64,000 nt of DNA, taken from Pantoea vagans (GTDB lineage: Bacteria; Pseudomonadota; Gammaproteobacteria; Enterobacterales; Enterobacteriaceae). Of the stretch, positions 39,097 to 51,595 are shown in pieces; the stretch's first letter is position 1, and each line of letters begins with the position of its first letter. The notes below the pieces were generated by a model. That model did no database searches, was not told where the DNA came from, and was given only the letters and a program-made list of their open reading frames with translations. Position numbers and translations under genes: made by a program. Where the stretch lies: assembly GCF_004792415.1 (NCBI RefSeq), contig NZ_CP038853.1, forward strand, positions 744,001 through 808,000, in the 5' to 3' direction.

Positions 39097-40271
39097 CGAT
39101 TCTGATTGCCGGAGGCGGCATGACCGGGGCGACGCTGGCGCTGGCGATCTCCCATCTTACCCAGGGCACACTGCCGGTGACGCTGATTGAAAGCAGCGAG
39201 CCTGGCAGTCGGGCCCATCCCGGTTTCGATGGCCGCGCGATTGCGCTCTCTGCCGGCACCTGCCAGCAGCTGGCGGACATCAATCTTTGGCAGCGCATCG
39301 CCAGTTGTGCCACCCCGATTACCGACATCCATGTTTCTGACCGCGGGCACGCCGGCTTTGTGTCGCTGGCAGCGGCTGATTACGCGATTCCGGCGCTGGG
39401 ACAGGTGGTCGAACTGTTTGACGTCGGTCAGCGGCTGTTTGCTGAACTGAAAAAAGCGCCAGGCGTGACGCTGCGCTGTCCGGCGCGCGTCACGCATGCC
39501 CAACGCAGTGAGAAGCAGGTAGAGGTGACGCTGGACAGTGGCGAGCAACTCAGCGGCAAACTGCTGGTGGCGGCGGATGGCACGCGCTCTGCGCTGGCCG
39601 CCTCATGCGGTATTCAGTGGCAGCGGGACGACTATCAGCAGCTCGCTGTGATTGCCAATGTCACCACTGCGTTGCCTCATCAGGGCCGGGCATTCGAGCG
39701 TTTCACCGAACATGGCCCGCTGGCGCTGCTGCCGATGTCCGGCAATCGTCTCTCGCTGGTCTGGTGTCATCCGCTTTCGCAGCGTGAACGCATTGAGCAG
39801 TGGAGCGAGGCCGAATTCCTGAGCCAGCTTCAGCGTGCCTTTGGCTGGCGCCTGGGCAAATTCACCCACACCGGTCAGCGTGAATATTACCCGCTGGCAC
39901 TCCACCGGGCGATCTCGCCTGTGACCCACCGCGTGGCGGTGGTGGGCAATGCGGCGCAGACGCTGCATCCGATTGCTGGTCAGGGCTTCAATCTTGGCCT
40001 GCGCGATGTGATGTCGCTGGCCGAAACCCTGGCCGCCGCCCATCGCCAGCAGCAGGACCCCGGCAGCTATGCGGTGCTGAACCATTACCAGCAGCGTCGT
40101 CAGCCCGATCGTGCCGCGACTATCGGTATTACCGACGGGCTGGTTCGTGTCTTTGCGAATCGCTATGGCCCGATGGTGGCCGGTCGCAACGTGGGTCTGC
40201 TGGCGATGGATCATCTGCCGTGGCTACGAAATCAACTGGCTGAGCGTACGCTTGGCTGGGTTAAGCGTTAA
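39093..40271 (+). CDS. ubiH: 2-octaprenyl-6-methoxyphenol hydroxylase
   Basis: FAD-dependent monooxygenase of aerobic ubiquinone synthesis. 392 residues: ADP-binding IAGGGMTGATLALAI at the N-terminus, FDGRAIALSAGT, and the second FAD motif VVGNAAQTLHPIAGQGFNLGLRD near residue 290. E. coli UbiH is also 392 residues. Overlaps pepP by 4 bp and is followed by ubiI after 13 bp. Confidence 0.95.
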   Translation: MTILIAGGGMTGATLALAISHLTQGTLPVTLIESSEPGSRAHPGFDGRAIALSAGTCQQLADINLWQRIASCATPITDIHVSDRGHAGFVSLAAADYAIPALGQVVELFDVGQRLFAELKKAPGVTLRCPARVTHAQRSEKQVEVTLDSGEQLSGKLLVAADGTRSALAASCGIQWQRDDYQQLAVIANVTTALPHQGRAFERFTEHGPLALLPMSGNRLSLVWCHPLSQRERIEQWSEAEFLSQLQRAFGWRLGKFTHTGQREYYPLALHRAISPVTHRVAVVGNAAQTLHPIAGQGFNLGLRDVMSLAETLAAAHRQQQDPGSYAVLNHYQQRRQPDRAATIGITDGLVRVFANRYGPMVAGRNVGLLAMDHLPWLRNQLAERTLGWVKR

Positions 40272-40284
40272 TAAAGAGGCTCAG

Positions 40285-41487
40285 ATGCAAACTTTTGATG
40301 TGGTGATTGCCGGTGGCGGTATGGTGGGGCTGGCGGTGGCCTGCGGCTTGCAGGGCAGCGGACTGCGCATCGCCGTGCTGGAACAATCGCCGGAGCCACC
40401 GCTGGCGCTGAGTGCGTCTCCGTCCATTCGCGTGTCGGCAATCAACGCTGCCAGCGAACGGCTGCTGCAGAAGCTGGATGTCTGGTCGACCATTCTCTCG
40501 CTGCGCTGCCGCGCATATCACGGCATGGAAGTGTGGGATAAGGACAGTTTCGGCACCATCGCCTTTGATGATGAGCAGCAGGGCCTGTCGCATCTGGGCC
40601 ATATCATCGAAAATCCGGTGATTCATAACGCGCTCTGGCAACGCGCCAGCGCCTGCAGTGACGTAACGCTGATGGCACCTTCGCAGTTACAGCAGGTGGC
40701 ATTTGGCGACAACGAAGCCTTTATTACCCTGCAGGATGGCAGCATGTTAAGCGCGCGATTAATGATTGCCGCTGACGGGGCTAACTCCTGGCTGCGTAAT
40801 AAAGCCGATATTCCGCTGACCTTCTGGGATTACGATCACCATGCGTTAGTGGCTAACGTCCGCACTGAGAAGCCGCACGACGCGGTGGCGCGCCAGGTGT
40901 TCCACGGCGACGGCATTCTGGCTTTCCTGCCGATGCAGGATCCGCATCTGAGCTCCATCGTCTGGTCGCTCTCGCCGCAGGAAGCGAGTCGTCTGGAAAC
41001 CATGCCGGAAGCGCTGTTCAATCAGCAGCTCTCGGTGGCGTTTGATATGCGCCTCGGCCTGTGCCAGCTCGAGAGCGAGCGTAAGTCGTTCCCGCTGGTG
41101 GCGCGCTATGCCCGCAACTTTGCGGCACACCGCCTGGCGCTGGTGGGTGATGCAGCCCACACCATTCATCCACTGGCGGGTCAGGGCGTTAACCTTGGCT
41201 TTATGGATGCCGCCGAACTGATTGGTGAAATTCGCCGTCTGCATCAGCAGGGTAAAGATATTGGTCAGCACCTCTATCTGCGTCGCTACGAGCGCAGCCG
41301 TAAGCACAGTGCCGCCATGATGCTGGCGGGAATGCAGGGCTTCCGTGAAATGTTCGCCGGTAATAATCCGGCGAAGAAACTGCTGCGCGACGTCGGCCTG
41401 AAGCTGGCCGATCGCCTGCCGGGGGTAAAACCCATGATGCTGAAGCAGGCGATGGGCCTGAATGATCTGCCCGCCTGGCTACGCTAA
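40285..41487 (+). CDS. ubiI: 2-octaprenylphenol (C5) hydroxylase UbiI
   Basis: 400 residues, paralogue of UbiH. FAD motifs VIAGGGMVGLAVACGL and VGDAAHTIHPLAGQGVNLGFMD; substrate-side motif SPSIRVSAINAAS. Catalyses C5 hydroxylation in ubiquinone synthesis (formerly visC). Start at 40285 follows AAAGAGG. Last gene of its unit; a terminator follows. Confidence 0.95.
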   Translation: MQTFDVVIAGGGMVGLAVACGLQGSGLRIAVLEQSPEPPLALSASPSIRVSAINAASERLLQKLDVWSTILSLRCRAYHGMEVWDKDSFGTIAFDDEQQGLSHLGHIIENPVIHNALWQRASACSDVTLMAPSQLQQVAFGDNEAFITLQDGSMLSARLMIAADGANSWLRNKADIPLTFWDYDHHALVANVRTEKPHDAVARQVFHGDGILAFLPMQDPHLSSIVWSLSPQEASRLETMPEALFNQQLSVAFDMRLGLCQLESERKSFPLVARYARNFAAHRLALVGDAAHTIHPLAGQGVNLGFMDAAELIGEIRRLHQQGKDIGQHLYLRRYERSRKHSAAMMLAGMQGFREMFAGNNPAKKLLRDVGLKLADRLPGVKPMMLKQAMGLNDLPAWLR

Positions 41488-41502
41488 ATCCACGCCGTCT
41501 GA

Positions 41503-41529
41503 TAAGCCAGCATCTGCTGGCTTTTTTTA
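41503..41529 (+). terminator. Terminator after ubiI
   Basis: AAGCCAGC, loop ATCT, GCTGGCTT, then a long T run, 15 bp after the stop. Confidence 0.85.
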
Positions 41530-41919
41530 TCCCTGAACCCCTCTGCACCACCAAAAGGCAACGCTGCACCATCAGGGATCTTCGTTTGATTTATTCTAAT
41601 TTTGCGGCCGAATTCGCATTACTTTTTCTCATTCATCTCCTGGCAGAGTGCGGAATTTTTTTAACATCCTGAATGCCATCCCGCATAAATTTGCTGCGTA
41701 TATTTAAAAGCCCTGCATTTATTGCGCGATTAATCACAAAATTGCAGTTTTTTATCCTGTAAGTCGCGGTTCCTGGTTAGGCTGTGCATCTGCTTTCGAC
41801 CCCGTTTTGCTTATGGTTAATCGTCAGATTCGGTGGTAACGTCAGCCGTAAGAGAACGTTTGCGTCGGCACTGAATTCCGGCGCACTTTTGCACTCAACC
41901 GCTTCTGCACAGGATGGTT
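41530..41919 (+). promoter_or_regulatory. Regulatory/leader region of gcvTHP
   Basis: About 390 bp, AT-rich, no reading frame. It contains a CTAAT motif at 41596-41600 (GcvA-type core) and the PurR box. In E. coli this region binds GcvA, Lrp, CRP and PurR. I see no tandem glycine-riboswitch architecture. Confidence 0.55.
41850..41865. promoter_or_regulatory. PurR operator in the gcvT leader
   Basis: AAGAGAACGTTTGCGT; the complement ACGCAAACGTTCTCTT matches the PurR consensus ACGCAAACGTTTTCNT closely, with one mismatch. It sits 55 bp before gcvT. PurR repression of gcvTHP is established in E. coli. Confidence 0.7.
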
Positions 41920-43017
41920 ATGACTCAGCAAACACCTCTGTTTGAACAGCACCAGGCCTGCGGTGCCCGCATGGTAGATTTTCATGGCTGGATGATGCCG
42001 CTGCACTATGGCTCCCAGATGGATGAACATCATGTTGTGCGCAGCGACGCCGGTATGTTTGATGTCTCTCACATGACCATTGTTGACCTGACAGGTCCGC
42101 GTACCCGCGAATTCCTGCGCTACCTGCTGGCAAATGATGTGGCAAAACTGACGCAGCCGGGCAAAGCGCTCTACACCGGCATGCTGAATGCTTCAGGTGG
42201 CGTCATTGACGATTTGATTGTTTACTTTATGAGCGAAACGTTCTTCAGGCTGGTGGTGAACTCCGCCACCCGTGAGAAGGATCTCGCCTGGATTACCCAA
42301 CACGCAGAGGGCTATGGCATTACGCTCACCGAACGTGATGACCTGGCGCTGATTGCCGTGCAGGGGCCGCAGGCGCAGCAGAAAGCGCAGACCCTGTTCA
42401 GCGAAGAACAGCGTCTGGCTGTCGCTGGCATGAAGCCGTTTTTCGGTGTGCAGTCAGGTGACCTGTTTATCGCTACGACCGGCTACACCGGCGAAGCGGG
42501 CTATGAAATTGCGATGCCCGCAGAAGAAGCGGCCGATTTCTGGCAGCGTCTGCTGGCCGCTGGTGTAAAACCGGCTGGCCTTGGCGCACGCGATACGCTG
42601 CGTCTGGAGGCAGGTATGAATCTTTATGGTCAGGAGATGGATGAAGGCGTGTCACCGCTGGCCGCCAACATGGGCTGGACCGTCTGCTGGGAACCCGCCG
42701 ATCGCGATTTCATCGGCCGGGAAGCGCTGGAACTGCAGCGTGAACGTGGCACCGAAAAACTGGTGGGGCTGATCCTCACAGAAAAAGGGGTGCTGCGTAA
42801 CGGCCAGCCGGTGCGTTTCACCGATGACAAGGGGCAGTTGCAGGAAGGCATCATCACCAGTGGTTCTTTCTCACCGACGCTGGGTTACAGCATCGCCCTG
42901 GCGCGTGTTCCAGCCTCTATCGGCAGCACTGCCATCGTTGAGATCCGTAACCGCCAGATGCCGGTTCAGGTTACCCGTCCCGTTTTTGTCCGCGCCGGTA
43001 AACCGGTCGCCCAGTAA
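41920..43017 (+). CDS. gcvT: Glycine cleavage system T protein (aminomethyltransferase)
   Basis: 365 residues. Transfers the methylene group from aminomethyl-lipoyl GcvH to tetrahydrofolate, releasing ammonia. Motifs: [22 protein letters not shown] (catalytic Asp region), [13 protein letters not shown] and [16 protein letters not shown] 41920 has AGGA 5 nt upstream; an ATG six bases earlier is less likely. First gene of gcvTHP. Confidence 0.97.
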   Translation: MTQQTPLFEQHQACGARMVDFHGWMMPLHYGSQMDEHHVVRSDAGMFDVSHMTIVDLTGPRTREFLRYLLANDVAKLTQPGKALYTGMLNASGGVIDDLIVYFMSETFFRLVVNSATREKDLAWITQHAEGYGITLTERDDLALIAVQGPQAQQKAQTLFSEEQRLAVAGMKPFFGVQSGDLFIATTGYTGEAGYEIAMPAEEAADFWQRLLAAGVKPAGLGARDTLRLEAGMNLYGQEMDEGVSPLAANMGWTVCWEPADRDFIGREALELQRERGTEKLVGLILTEKGVLRNGQPVRFTDDKGQLQEGIITSGSFSPTLGYSIALARVPASIGSTAIVEIRNRQMPVQVTRPVFVRAGKPVAQ

Positions 43018-43040
43018 ATTTTATTCAGGAGAAATGGCCA

Positions 43041-43427
43041 ATGAGCAATGTGCCGAATACGTTGAAGTACCGCGACAGCCACGAATGGGTGCGCAAAGAA
43101 GCCGATGGCAGCTACACGGTGGGGATTACGGAACATGCGCAGGAGTTACTGGGCGACATGGTGTTTGTTGATCTGCCAGAAGTGGGCGCGACGTTTGCTG
43201 CCGGTGAAGAGTGCGCGGTGGCTGAATCCGTTAAAGCGGCCTCAGACATCTATGCGCCGATCAGCGGTGAGATTGTGGCTGTCAATGAAGCGTTGACCGA
43301 CTCACCGGAGCAGGTCAACAGCGAGCCTTATGACGGCGGCTGGTTATTCAAAATCAAAGCCAGCGACGCGTCTGAAATCGACACGCTGCTGGATGCGGAT
43401 GCTTACAAAGCCTCCATCGACGAGTAG
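43041..43427 (+). CDS. gcvH: Glycine cleavage system H protein
   Basis: 128 residues. Lipoyl carrier shuttling the aminomethyl intermediate between GcvP, GcvT and Lpd. The lipoylated lysine is in [15 protein letters not shown] near residue 65. CAGGAG ribosome site; 23 bp after gcvT. Confidence 0.98.
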   Translation: MSNVPNTLKYRDSHEWVRKEADGSYTVGITEHAQELLGDMVFVDLPEVGATFAAGEECAVAESVKAASDIYAPISGEIVAVNEALTDSPEQVNSEPYDGGWLFKIKASDASEIDTLLDADAYKASIDE

Positions 43428-43507
43428 TCGTCAGGCGGCCTCGTGCAGAGGCCGCAGATTTCTGTTTGCTCTCCGGTTCCCCCAGCCCGATTCAGGATTT
43501 ACTGCTA

Positions 43508-46381
43508 ATGACTCAGACTCTCAGCCAGCTTGAACACAACGGTGCATTCATCGAGCGCCATATTGGTCCTTCACCTGAGCAGCAGGCGCAGATGCTTGAC
43601 GCGATTAGTGCCCGTTCGCTGGACGCGTTAATCAGCACGATTGTGCCGGCAGACATTCAGCTGCCAGGCCCGCCCGCGGTGGGCGAAGCCGCCACGGAAC
43701 AGCAGGCGCTGGCCGAACTGAAAGCCATTGCCAGCCAGAATCTGCGGTACAAATCCTGGATAGGTATGGGATACAGCGCGGTGATCACCCCGCCGGTCAT
43801 CCTGCGTAACATGCTGGAGAATCCGGGCTGGTACACCGCCTATACGCCGTATCAGCCTGAAGTTTCACAAGGCCGTCTGGAAGCGCTGCTGAACTTCCAG
43901 CAGCTGACGCTGGATCTCACCGGCATGGATATCGCGTCTGCCTCACTGCTGGATGAAGCCACTGCCGCCGCCGAAGCGATGGCAATGGCAAAACGCGTCA
44001 GTAAGCTCAAAAACGCCAATAAATTCTTCATTGCCGACGATATTCATCCGCAGACGCTGGATGTGGTCCGTACCCGTGCGGAGACGTTCGGCTTCGAACT
44101 GATCATCGATAGCGCCGACAAGGCACCGGATCACGACGACCTGTTTGGCGTGCTGCTGCAACAGGTAGGCACAACGGGTGAAGCGCACGATTACAGCACG
44201 CTGATTGCCGGGCTGAAAGCACGCAAAGTCGTGGTCAGCGTGGCGACGGACTTTATGTCGCTGGTGTTACTTGAAGCGCCAGGCAAGCAGGGCGCAGACA
44301 TCGTCTTTGGTTCCGCTCAGCGCTTCGGCGTGCCAATGGGTTACGGCGGCCCGCATGCCGCCTTCTTCGCCAGCCGCGATGAGCATAAACGCTCCATGCC
44401 AGGCCGCATCATCGGTGTGTCACGTGATGCCGCAGGCAATGCGGCGCTGCGTATGGCGATGCAGACCCGTGAACAACATATCCGCCGTGAAAAGGCCAAC
44501 TCCAACATCTGTACGTCGCAGGTGCTGCTGGCCAACATCGCCGGTCTCTACGCGGTGTTCCACGGCCCGGCCGGTCTGAAACGCATTGCCTCACGCATTC
44601 ACCGCTTCACGAATATTCTGGCCGCCGGACTGCTGCAGGGTGGCCTGAAGCTGCGCCATCAGCACTGGTTCGATACGCTGACGGTGGAAGTGGCGGATAA
44701 AGCCACCGTGCTGAATCGCGCCCTGAGCTTTGGCGTTAACCTCCGCAGCGACATCCATAATGCCGTCGGCATCACGCTGGATGAAACCACCTGCCGCGAC
44801 GATATTCTGGCGCTGTTCGCTATTCTGCTGGGGGATGAGCACGGCCAGGATCTGGAAAAGCTCGACAGCGAAGTCGCCAGCGAAAGCCACGCGATTCCGG
44901 CTGGCCTGCAACGCCACAGCGAGATTCTGACCCATCCGGTGTTCAACCGTCATCACAGCGAAACCGAGATGATGCGTTACATGCACAGCCTGGAGAAAAA
45001 GGATCTGGCGCTGAATCAGGCGATGATCCCGCTCGGTTCCTGCACCATGAAGCTGAATGCCGCTGCCGAAATGATCCCGATCACCTGGACGGAATTTGCG
45101 GAGCTGCATCCGTTCTGTCCGGCTGAACAGGCGACCGGCTATCTGCAGATGATCGGCCAGCTTTCACAGTGGCTGGTGCAGCTCACCGGCTATGATGCAC
45201 TCTGTATGCAGCCGAACTCCGGCGCGCAGGGTGAATATGCCGGGCTGCTGGCGATCCGCCGCTATCACGAAAGCCGCGGCGAGGGCGATCGTCACCTCTG
45301 CCTGATCCCGAGCTCGGCGCACGGTACGAATCCGGCATCCGCCCAGATGGCAGGCATGGACGTGGTGGTGGTGGCCTGCGATAAACAGGGCAACATCGAC
45401 CTTGGCGACCTGCGCGAAAAAGCGGCGCAGGCGGGCGATAAGCTCTCCTGCATCATGGTGACGTATCCGTCCACCCACGGCGTTTACGAAGAGACCATCC
45501 GTGAGGTGTGCCAGATTGTGCATCAGTACGGCGGCCAGGTTTATCTGGATGGCGCGAACATGAATGCGCAGGTCGGCATTACCACGCCAGGCTATATCGG
45601 CGCGGATGTCTCGCACCTCAATCTGCATAAAACCTTCTGCATTCCGCACGGCGGCGGCGGTCCGGGTATGGGACCGATTGGCGTGAAAGCGCACCTGGCG
45701 CCGTTTGTTCCGGGGCACAGCGTAGTGCAGATTGACGGTGTTCTGACGCAGCAGGGCGCGGTCTCCGCAGCGCCTTTTGGCAGCGCCTCTATTCTGCCGA
45801 TCAGCTGGATGTACATTCGCATGATGGGCGCGGAAGGGCTGAAACAGGCCAGCTCAGTCGCGATTCTGAATGCCAACTATATTGCCAGCCGCCTGCAGTC
45901 TGCTTATCCGGTGCTCTACACCGGCCGTGACGGACGCGTGGCGCATGAATGTATTCTCGACATCCGCCCGCTGAAAGAGCAGACCGGTATCAGTGAGCTG
46001 GATATCGCTAAGCGCCTGATCGATTACGGATTCCACGCACCGACCATGTCTTTCCCTGTGGCAGGCACGCTGATGGTGGAGCCGACCGAGTCTGAGAGCA
46101 AAATCGAACTGGATCGTTTTATCGACGCGATGCTGGCGATCCGCATGGAGATTGACCGGGTTACGGCAGGGGAATGGCCGCTGGACGACAATCCACTGGT
46201 GAATGCGCCGCATACCCAGTTGGAAATCGTCAGTGAGTGGTCACATCCTTACAGCCGCGAACTGGCCGTCTTCCCGGCGGGCAGCCACAACAAATACTGG
46301 CCGACGGTGAAACGTCTGGATGATGTATTTGGCGACCGTAATCTGTTCTGCTCCTGCGTGCCGATGAGCGACTATCAGTAA
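43508..46381 (+). CDS. gcvP: Glycine decarboxylase (P protein)
   Basis: 957 residues; PLP-dependent decarboxylation of glycine with transfer of the aminomethyl group to GcvH. N- and C-terminal aminotransferase-like halves; PLP lysine in [19 protein letters not shown] near residue 706. Start at 43508 ([14 protein letters not shown]) matches E. coli; an upstream open frame from 43466 is chance. 80 bp after gcvH. A weak terminator-like hairpin AGGGGCCG/CGGCCCTT (46409-46430) follows. Confidence 0.98.
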   Translation: MTQTLSQLEHNGAFIERHIGPSPEQQAQMLDAISARSLDALISTIVPADIQLPGPPAVGEAATEQQALAELKAIASQNLRYKSWIGMGYSAVITPPVILRNMLENPGWYTAYTPYQPEVSQGRLEALLNFQQLTLDLTGMDIASASLLDEATAAAEAMAMAKRVSKLKNANKFFIADDIHPQTLDVVRTRAETFGFELIIDSADKAPDHDDLFGVLLQQVGTTGEAHDYSTLIAGLKARKVVVSVATDFMSLVLLEAPGKQGADIVFGSAQRFGVPMGYGGPHAAFFASRDEHKRSMPGRIIGVSRDAAGNAALRMAMQTREQHIRREKANSNICTSQVLLANIAGLYAVFHGPAGLKRIASRIHRFTNILAAGLLQGGLKLRHQHWFDTLTVEVADKATVLNRALSFGVNLRSDIHNAVGITLDETTCRDDILALFAILLGDEHGQDLEKLDSEVASESHAIPAGLQRHSEILTHPVFNRHHSETEMMRYMHSLEKKDLALNQAMIPLGSCTMKLNAAAEMIPITWTEFAELHPFCPAEQATGYLQMIGQLSQWLVQLTGYDALCMQPNSGAQGEYAGLLAIRRYHESRGEGDRHLCLIPSSAHGTNPASAQMAGMDVVVVACDKQGNIDLGDLREKAAQAGDKLSCIMVTYPSTHGVYEETIREVCQIVHQYGGQVYLDGANMNAQVGITTPGYIGADVSHLNLHKTFCIPHGGGGPGMGPIGVKAHLAPFVPGHSVVQIDGVLTQQGAVSAAPFGSASILPISWMYIRMMGAEGLKQASSVAILNANYIASRLQSAYPVLYTGRDGRVAHECILDIRPLKEQTGISELDIAKRLIDYGFHAPTMSFPVAGTLMVEPTESESKIELDRFIDAMLAIRMEIDRVTAGEWPLDDNPLVNAPHTQLEIVSEWSHPYSRELAVFPAGSHNKYWPTVKRLDDVFGDRNLFCSCVPMSDYQ

Positions 46382-46408
46382 GCTCACCGCAGGTAAGCAT
46401 TAACCATC

Positions 46409-46434
46409 AGGGGCCGCTTCGTCGGCCCTTTGTT
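46409..46434 (+). terminator. Weak terminator after gcvP
   Basis: AGGGGCCG, 6-nt loop, CGGCCCTT, then TGTT. 28 bp after the gcvP stop and 14 bp before the ygfF start, so partial read-through into ygfF is plausible. Confidence 0.5.
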
Positions 46435-46447
46435 CTGGGGGAACAGC

Positions 46448-47191
46448 ATGAAACTGGCACTGGTTACGGGTGGCAGCCGCGGTATCGGACGGGCCACGTC
46501 GCTGTTACTGGCCGCGCGGGGTTATCGGGTCGCGGTGAACTATCGTCAGCGCGAGGCGGAGGCTCAACAGCTGGTGGCGCAGATCCAGCAGCAGGGCGGT
46601 GAAGCCTTTGCGGTTCAGGCGGATATCAGTGATGAAGCCCAGGTCATGGCGATGTTTGCGCAGCTCGACCAGCAGTCTGTGCCGCTGGCGTTGCTGGTAA
46701 ACAACGCCGGGATTCTGTTTCAGCAGTGCCGCACCGAGCAGCTGGATGCGGCTCGCCTGCACAAGGTTTTTGCCACCAACGTTATCGGAACCTTTCTCTG
46801 CTGTCGTGAGGCGGTTAAGCGGATGGGCACCCATCACGGCGGTCAGGGTGGCGCGATTGTAAACGTCTCGTCGGCCGCGTCGCGTACCGGTGCGCCTGGT
46901 GAATATGTCGATTACGCCGCCTCAAAAGGGGCGATGGACACGCTGACGAAAGGTTTGTCGCTGGAAGTGGCGCAGCAGGGGATTCGGGTTAATGGCGTCC
47001 GTCCGGGATTCATCTATACAGAGATGCATGCCGATGGCGGCGAGCCAGGCAGGGTGGACCGGCTTGCCAGCATTATCCCGATGGGACGTGGCGGTGAGGC
47101 AGAAGAGGTGGCGGAAGCGATCGTCTGGCTGGCCAGCGACGCGGCCTCTTACGTCACCGGCAGCATCATTGACGCTGCCGGTGGGCGTTAA
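46448..47191 (+). CDS. ygfF: Short-chain dehydrogenase/reductase YgfF
   Basis: 247 residues, classical SDR. Cofactor motif TGGSRGIGRA (residues 7-16), NNAG, catalytic Ser in VSSAASRTGAPGEY and YAASK (YxxxK). The N-terminal RQ after the second strand suggests NADP preference. Substrate unknown. GGGGGAA ribosome site. Convergent with bglA; a CGCCGC/GCGGCG hairpin (47193-47211) lies between the stops. Confidence 0.92.
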   Translation: MKLALVTGGSRGIGRATSLLLAARGYRVAVNYRQREAEAQQLVAQIQQQGGEAFAVQADISDEAQVMAMFAQLDQQSVPLALLVNNAGILFQQCRTEQLDAARLHKVFATNVIGTFLCCREAVKRMGTHHGGQGGAIVNVSSAASRTGAPGEYVDYAASKGAMDTLTKGLSLEVAQQGIRVNGVRPGFIYTEMHADGGEPGRVDRLASIIPMGRGGEAEEVAEAIVWLASDAASYVTGSIIDAAGGR

Positions 47192-47221
47192 TCGCCGCTG
47201 CTGATGCGGCGGAGTATTAAA

Positions 47222-48664
<1,443 letters not shown>

Positions 48665-48776
48665 TCACCCCATTGCGGATATTGAAATTGGGCTGAGTGT
48701 AGCAAGGCAATAATGAAAGTCACGATATAACAGCGCGCCAGTAATTGCGTTTGTCACATCTGAAAAACAGGCTGTT

Positions 48777-49496
48777 TTATTTGCCCAATTGGCGGCCGAT
48801 CGCTTCAATAATATAGGTGACTGGCACCTGCGTCGTAATATCGGTGTTGTCCGCCATGCGGATAATCGGCACATGGTAGCAGAGGTTGAAATCACCAATC
48901 TTCGCCAGCGAACAGCTTTCCGTATTGGTTATCGCAATGATTCTGCACTTATTCAGACTGAACTGGCTGGCAATACGCAGGATCTCTTCGGTTTCACCCG
49001 AGACGGATAAAATAATGGCAATGGCATTTTCATAAAGATCGGGAGCGACCGGATAATAGGGGTCATCAATCGCATGACTGAATTTACCAAGGTTGGAGAA
49101 AAAACGCGCGCCATATTTTGCCAGGCTGCCGGAGGTGCCGACGCCAATAAAGAAAACCTGCTCAGCCTGATTAATCTTCTGCGCAGCCTGGGCGATGAGT
49201 TGTTCAAATTCCGGGTTATTAATACTCTTAAAAAAGCTCAGCATCTCGCTGACGCCCGCCGTATTGAGCAGCGGCGCGCTCTGTTGTTCGCTTAAGCGCA
49301 GGCGGATGCGGAATTCTGACCAGCCTTCGCAGTCCATCTTGCGGCAGAAACGCAGCACGGTGGTGGTGGAGACACCAGCCTGCGCAGCCAGCTCGCGGAT
49401 CGTCATGTAGCTGACGCCTTCGCGGTGCTTAATGATGAACTGATAGACCTGCATTTCCAGATCGTTAAGGCGGGCAAGATCGCGATGCGAAAACAT
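48777..49496 (-). CDS. MurR/RpiR-family transcriptional regulator
   Basis: 239 residues. N-terminal HTH_6 domain (MTIRELAAQAGVSTTTVLRF, about 31-50) followed by a SIS sugar-phosphate-binding domain (FFIGVGTSGSLAKYGARFF; ILSVSGETEEILRIA). Such proteins regulate sugar-phosphate catabolic genes. It lies 115 bp upstream of bglA in the same direction, in the spot E. coli uses for yqfB. The neighbour suggests beta-glucoside phosphate as a ligand, but this is inference. Confidence 0.88.
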   Translation of the reverse strand: MFSHRDLARLNDLEMQVYQFIIKHREGVSYMTIRELAAQAGVSTTTVLRFCRKMDCEGWSEFRIRLRLSEQQSAPLLNTAGVSEMLSFFKSINNPEFEQLIAQAAQKINQAEQVFFIGVGTSGSLAKYGARFFSNLGKFSHAIDDPYYPVAPDLYENAIAIILSVSGETEEILRIASQFSLNKCRIIAITNTESCSLAKIGDFNLCYHVPIIRMADNTDITTQVPVTYIIEAIGRQLGK

Positions 49497-49665
49497 GGAT
49501 GGCTCATTGAACAGTTGACCGGCGGTCAGTTTACCAGATTCAGCACCGGGTTTAACGGAGAGTGAATTTCAGCAAAATAATTTTAGCGTACACGTGTACA
49601 CTGAAAAAATATTGGCTACGCTGGGTAACAGTTATCACTGCTATGGAGCTGTTCAGGAACCGGAT

Positions 49666-50331
49666 ATGACCACCACACTCTCTCAAAAACACCGGCCCGC
49701 AGCGGGCTATTCAGTTGCCGAAGAAATTGCCAACAGTATCAGTCACGGCCTTGGCTGCCTGTTCGGTATCGTCGGGCTGATAATGATGATCAACCAGGCC
49801 ACTGCGCGGCAGGCGGACACCCTCACTTTTATCAGTTACAGCCTCTATGGCGGCAGCATGATTTTGCTGTTTCTGGCCTCGACGCTCTATCATGCGGTTC
49901 CGGATGGACCGGCCAGACCCTGGCTGAAAAAGCTGGATCACTGCGCCATCTATCTGCTGATTGCCGGCACCTATACGCCGTTTCTGCTGGTCGGGTTAAG
50001 AACGCCGCTGGCGTATGGATTAATGGCGGTGATCTGGGGTCTGGCGCTGGCCGGTATTCTGTTTAAGCTCACGATTGCGCATCGCTTTAAAGCGCTGTCG
50101 CTGGTGACCTATCTCTGTATGGGATGGCTGTCGCTGATTGTGGTTTATCAGCTGGCGATGATCCTGCCGCCGGGCTGCATCTGGCTGCTGGCCGCAGGCG
50201 GAATTATTTATTCGCTGGGGGTGATCTTCTATGTGGCGCGCCGCATTCCCTATAACCATGCCATCTGGCATTTTTTCGTGCTGGGCGGCAGTCTCTGCCA
50301 CTTCTGCGCTATCTACTTTTATGTGCGCTGA
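49666..50331 (+). CDS. yqfA: YqfA, hemolysin III / PAQR family membrane protein
   Basis: 221 residues with seven predicted membrane helices. Family motifs: [12 protein letters not shown] near the N-terminus, [37 protein letters not shown] and a final [13 protein letters not shown] with conserved His. Called hemolysin III by homology; haemolysis is not expected. Start at 49666 (MTTTLSQK) has CAGGA; the open frame from 49594 is not conserved. Confidence 0.9.
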   Translation: MTTTLSQKHRPAAGYSVAEEIANSISHGLGCLFGIVGLIMMINQATARQADTLTFISYSLYGGSMILLFLASTLYHAVPDGPARPWLKKLDHCAIYLLIAGTYTPFLLVGLRTPLAYGLMAVIWGLALAGILFKLTIAHRFKALSLVTYLCMGWLSLIVVYQLAMILPPGCIWLLAAGGIIYSLGVIFYVARRIPYNHAIWHFFVLGGSLCHFCAIYFYVR

Positions 50332-50346
50332 TCTGAATTGCAGCAC

Positions 50347-50375
50347 TGGCCCTTCCTTTAGCGGAAGGGCCATTT
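50347..50375. terminator. Shared terminator between yqfA and ygfZ
   Basis: TGGCCCTTCC, loop TTTAGC, GGAAGGGCCA, then TTT; in the 51-bp convergent gap. Confidence 0.75.
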
Positions 50376-50382
50376 GGCGGAA

Positions 50383-51369
50383 TCAGCTCTCATCCAGCGA
50401 GTAGGGCAGCGGCTGAATGGTCAGATGGCCGCCTTCATCACCTTCAACCCGCAGCACGCTATCCGGCTCCAGATCGTTATTCAGCACCACCTGAATCCAG
50501 CTGATGCCGTCATCTAACTGCACCGCAGCCAGCACGCTGCCGGTACGACGCCAGCGGTCACCCATCTGCAACTCCAGCGGGGCATTGGCTTCCGGCAGAT
50601 GACTGGCCTGACCCGCCAGCCAGTAGAGCGCGCGTTTATTAGCACCGCGATATTTCGCCCTGGCGACCATCTCCTGACCGGCATAGCAGCCCTTTTTAAA
50701 GCTGATCGCATCCAGCGCCTGCAGGTTGGTGGCCTGCGGAATAAACTGCACGCTGGTGGCCGGATCGATCACCGGAATTCCCGCTTCAATCTCCAGCGCC
50801 AGCCACTGCTGACTGTCATTGAACTGCGCATCATCGTTAAGCTTCTGCTTCAGCGTCTCAGCCATAGCCTGCGAGGTAACAATCAGAAAACGTTCGGCCG
50901 GATGGGCAAACCACAGCAGCGTCGTTTCTCCCTGCTGTATCACCGTTTTCTCGCTGTCGGGCAGGGTATCAAACAGATTCGCCAGGGCGGCACGCGCCTG
51001 AAAACCGGCTACGCCCAGCAGCACAGACTCGTCGTCAGCCGCCATCGTCACTTTCGAAAACACCGCGTATTTCTTCAACTCGGTAAGCTGGGTGTCGCGC
51101 AGTTCACGGCGGATCAGATAGGCATAGCCTTCGCCGCGATGGAACAGGCGCAGGTTGCTCCACATTTTGCCTTTGGCATCGCAGTGTGCGGCGGGCGAAT
51201 GGTGGTCTGCATCCAGCGCCGCGACATCCAGCGTTAACTGACCCTGCAGATAAGCGGTGCTGTCGGCACCGGTAATGGAAACCAGCGCCCAGCTATCCAG
51301 TGACATCAGGGTTAACGGCAGACGAGACGACGCGGCAGGCTGGCGCGGCGGTAAAGTAAAAGTGGGCAT
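50383..51369 (-). CDS. ygfZ: tRNA-modifying / Fe-S cluster assembly protein YgfZ
   Basis: 328 residues, related to GcvT in fold. The family motif K-G-C-Y-x-G-Q-E is present as [18 protein letters not shown]; the folate-binding region includes [15 protein letters not shown]. YgfZ is needed for iron-sulfur enzymes such as MiaB and binds tetrahydrofolate. Start at 51369 ([13 protein letters not shown]) with AGGAT; divergent from sdhE. The upstream open frame to 51516 is chance. Confidence 0.94.
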   Translation of the reverse strand: MPTFTLPPRQPAASSRLPLTLMSLDSWALVSITGADSTAYLQGQLTLDVAALDADHHSPAAHCDAKGKMWSNLRLFHRGEGYAYLIRRELRDTQLTELKKYAVFSKVTMAADDESVLLGVAGFQARAALANLFDTLPDSEKTVIQQGETTLLWFAHPAERFLIVTSQAMAETLKQKLNDDAQFNDSQQWLALEIEAGIPVIDPATSVQFIPQATNLQALDAISFKKGCYAGQEMVARAKYRGANKRALYWLAGQASHLPEANAPLELQMGDRWRRTGSVLAAVQLDDGISWIQVVLNNDLEPDSVLRVEGDEGGHLTIQPLPYSLDES

Positions 51370-51595
51370 GGAGATATCCTGTATAAGAAGGTTCATCCGG
51401 AATGTTGTCTTCAATGTTAAAAGAGCCGACTGGCAATGCAACCTGTTTACGGAAAACGGCGCACAAAAGGCGTGATAACCCTGAAAACAGATAATCTTAA
51501 ATGTGGCAGGTTGCACAGCCTGCGACGCTGCGCCTGCGAGCCGCAGTAAACCAGGTTACACTAGCGGCCACGTTGTGAATTGTGGAAATTGACGC

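Noticed and set aside
41530-41919. Possible glycine riboswitch upstream of gcvT
   Set aside because: No tandem aptamer architecture or conserved core visible; the region fits protein-based control (PurR box, CTAAT).
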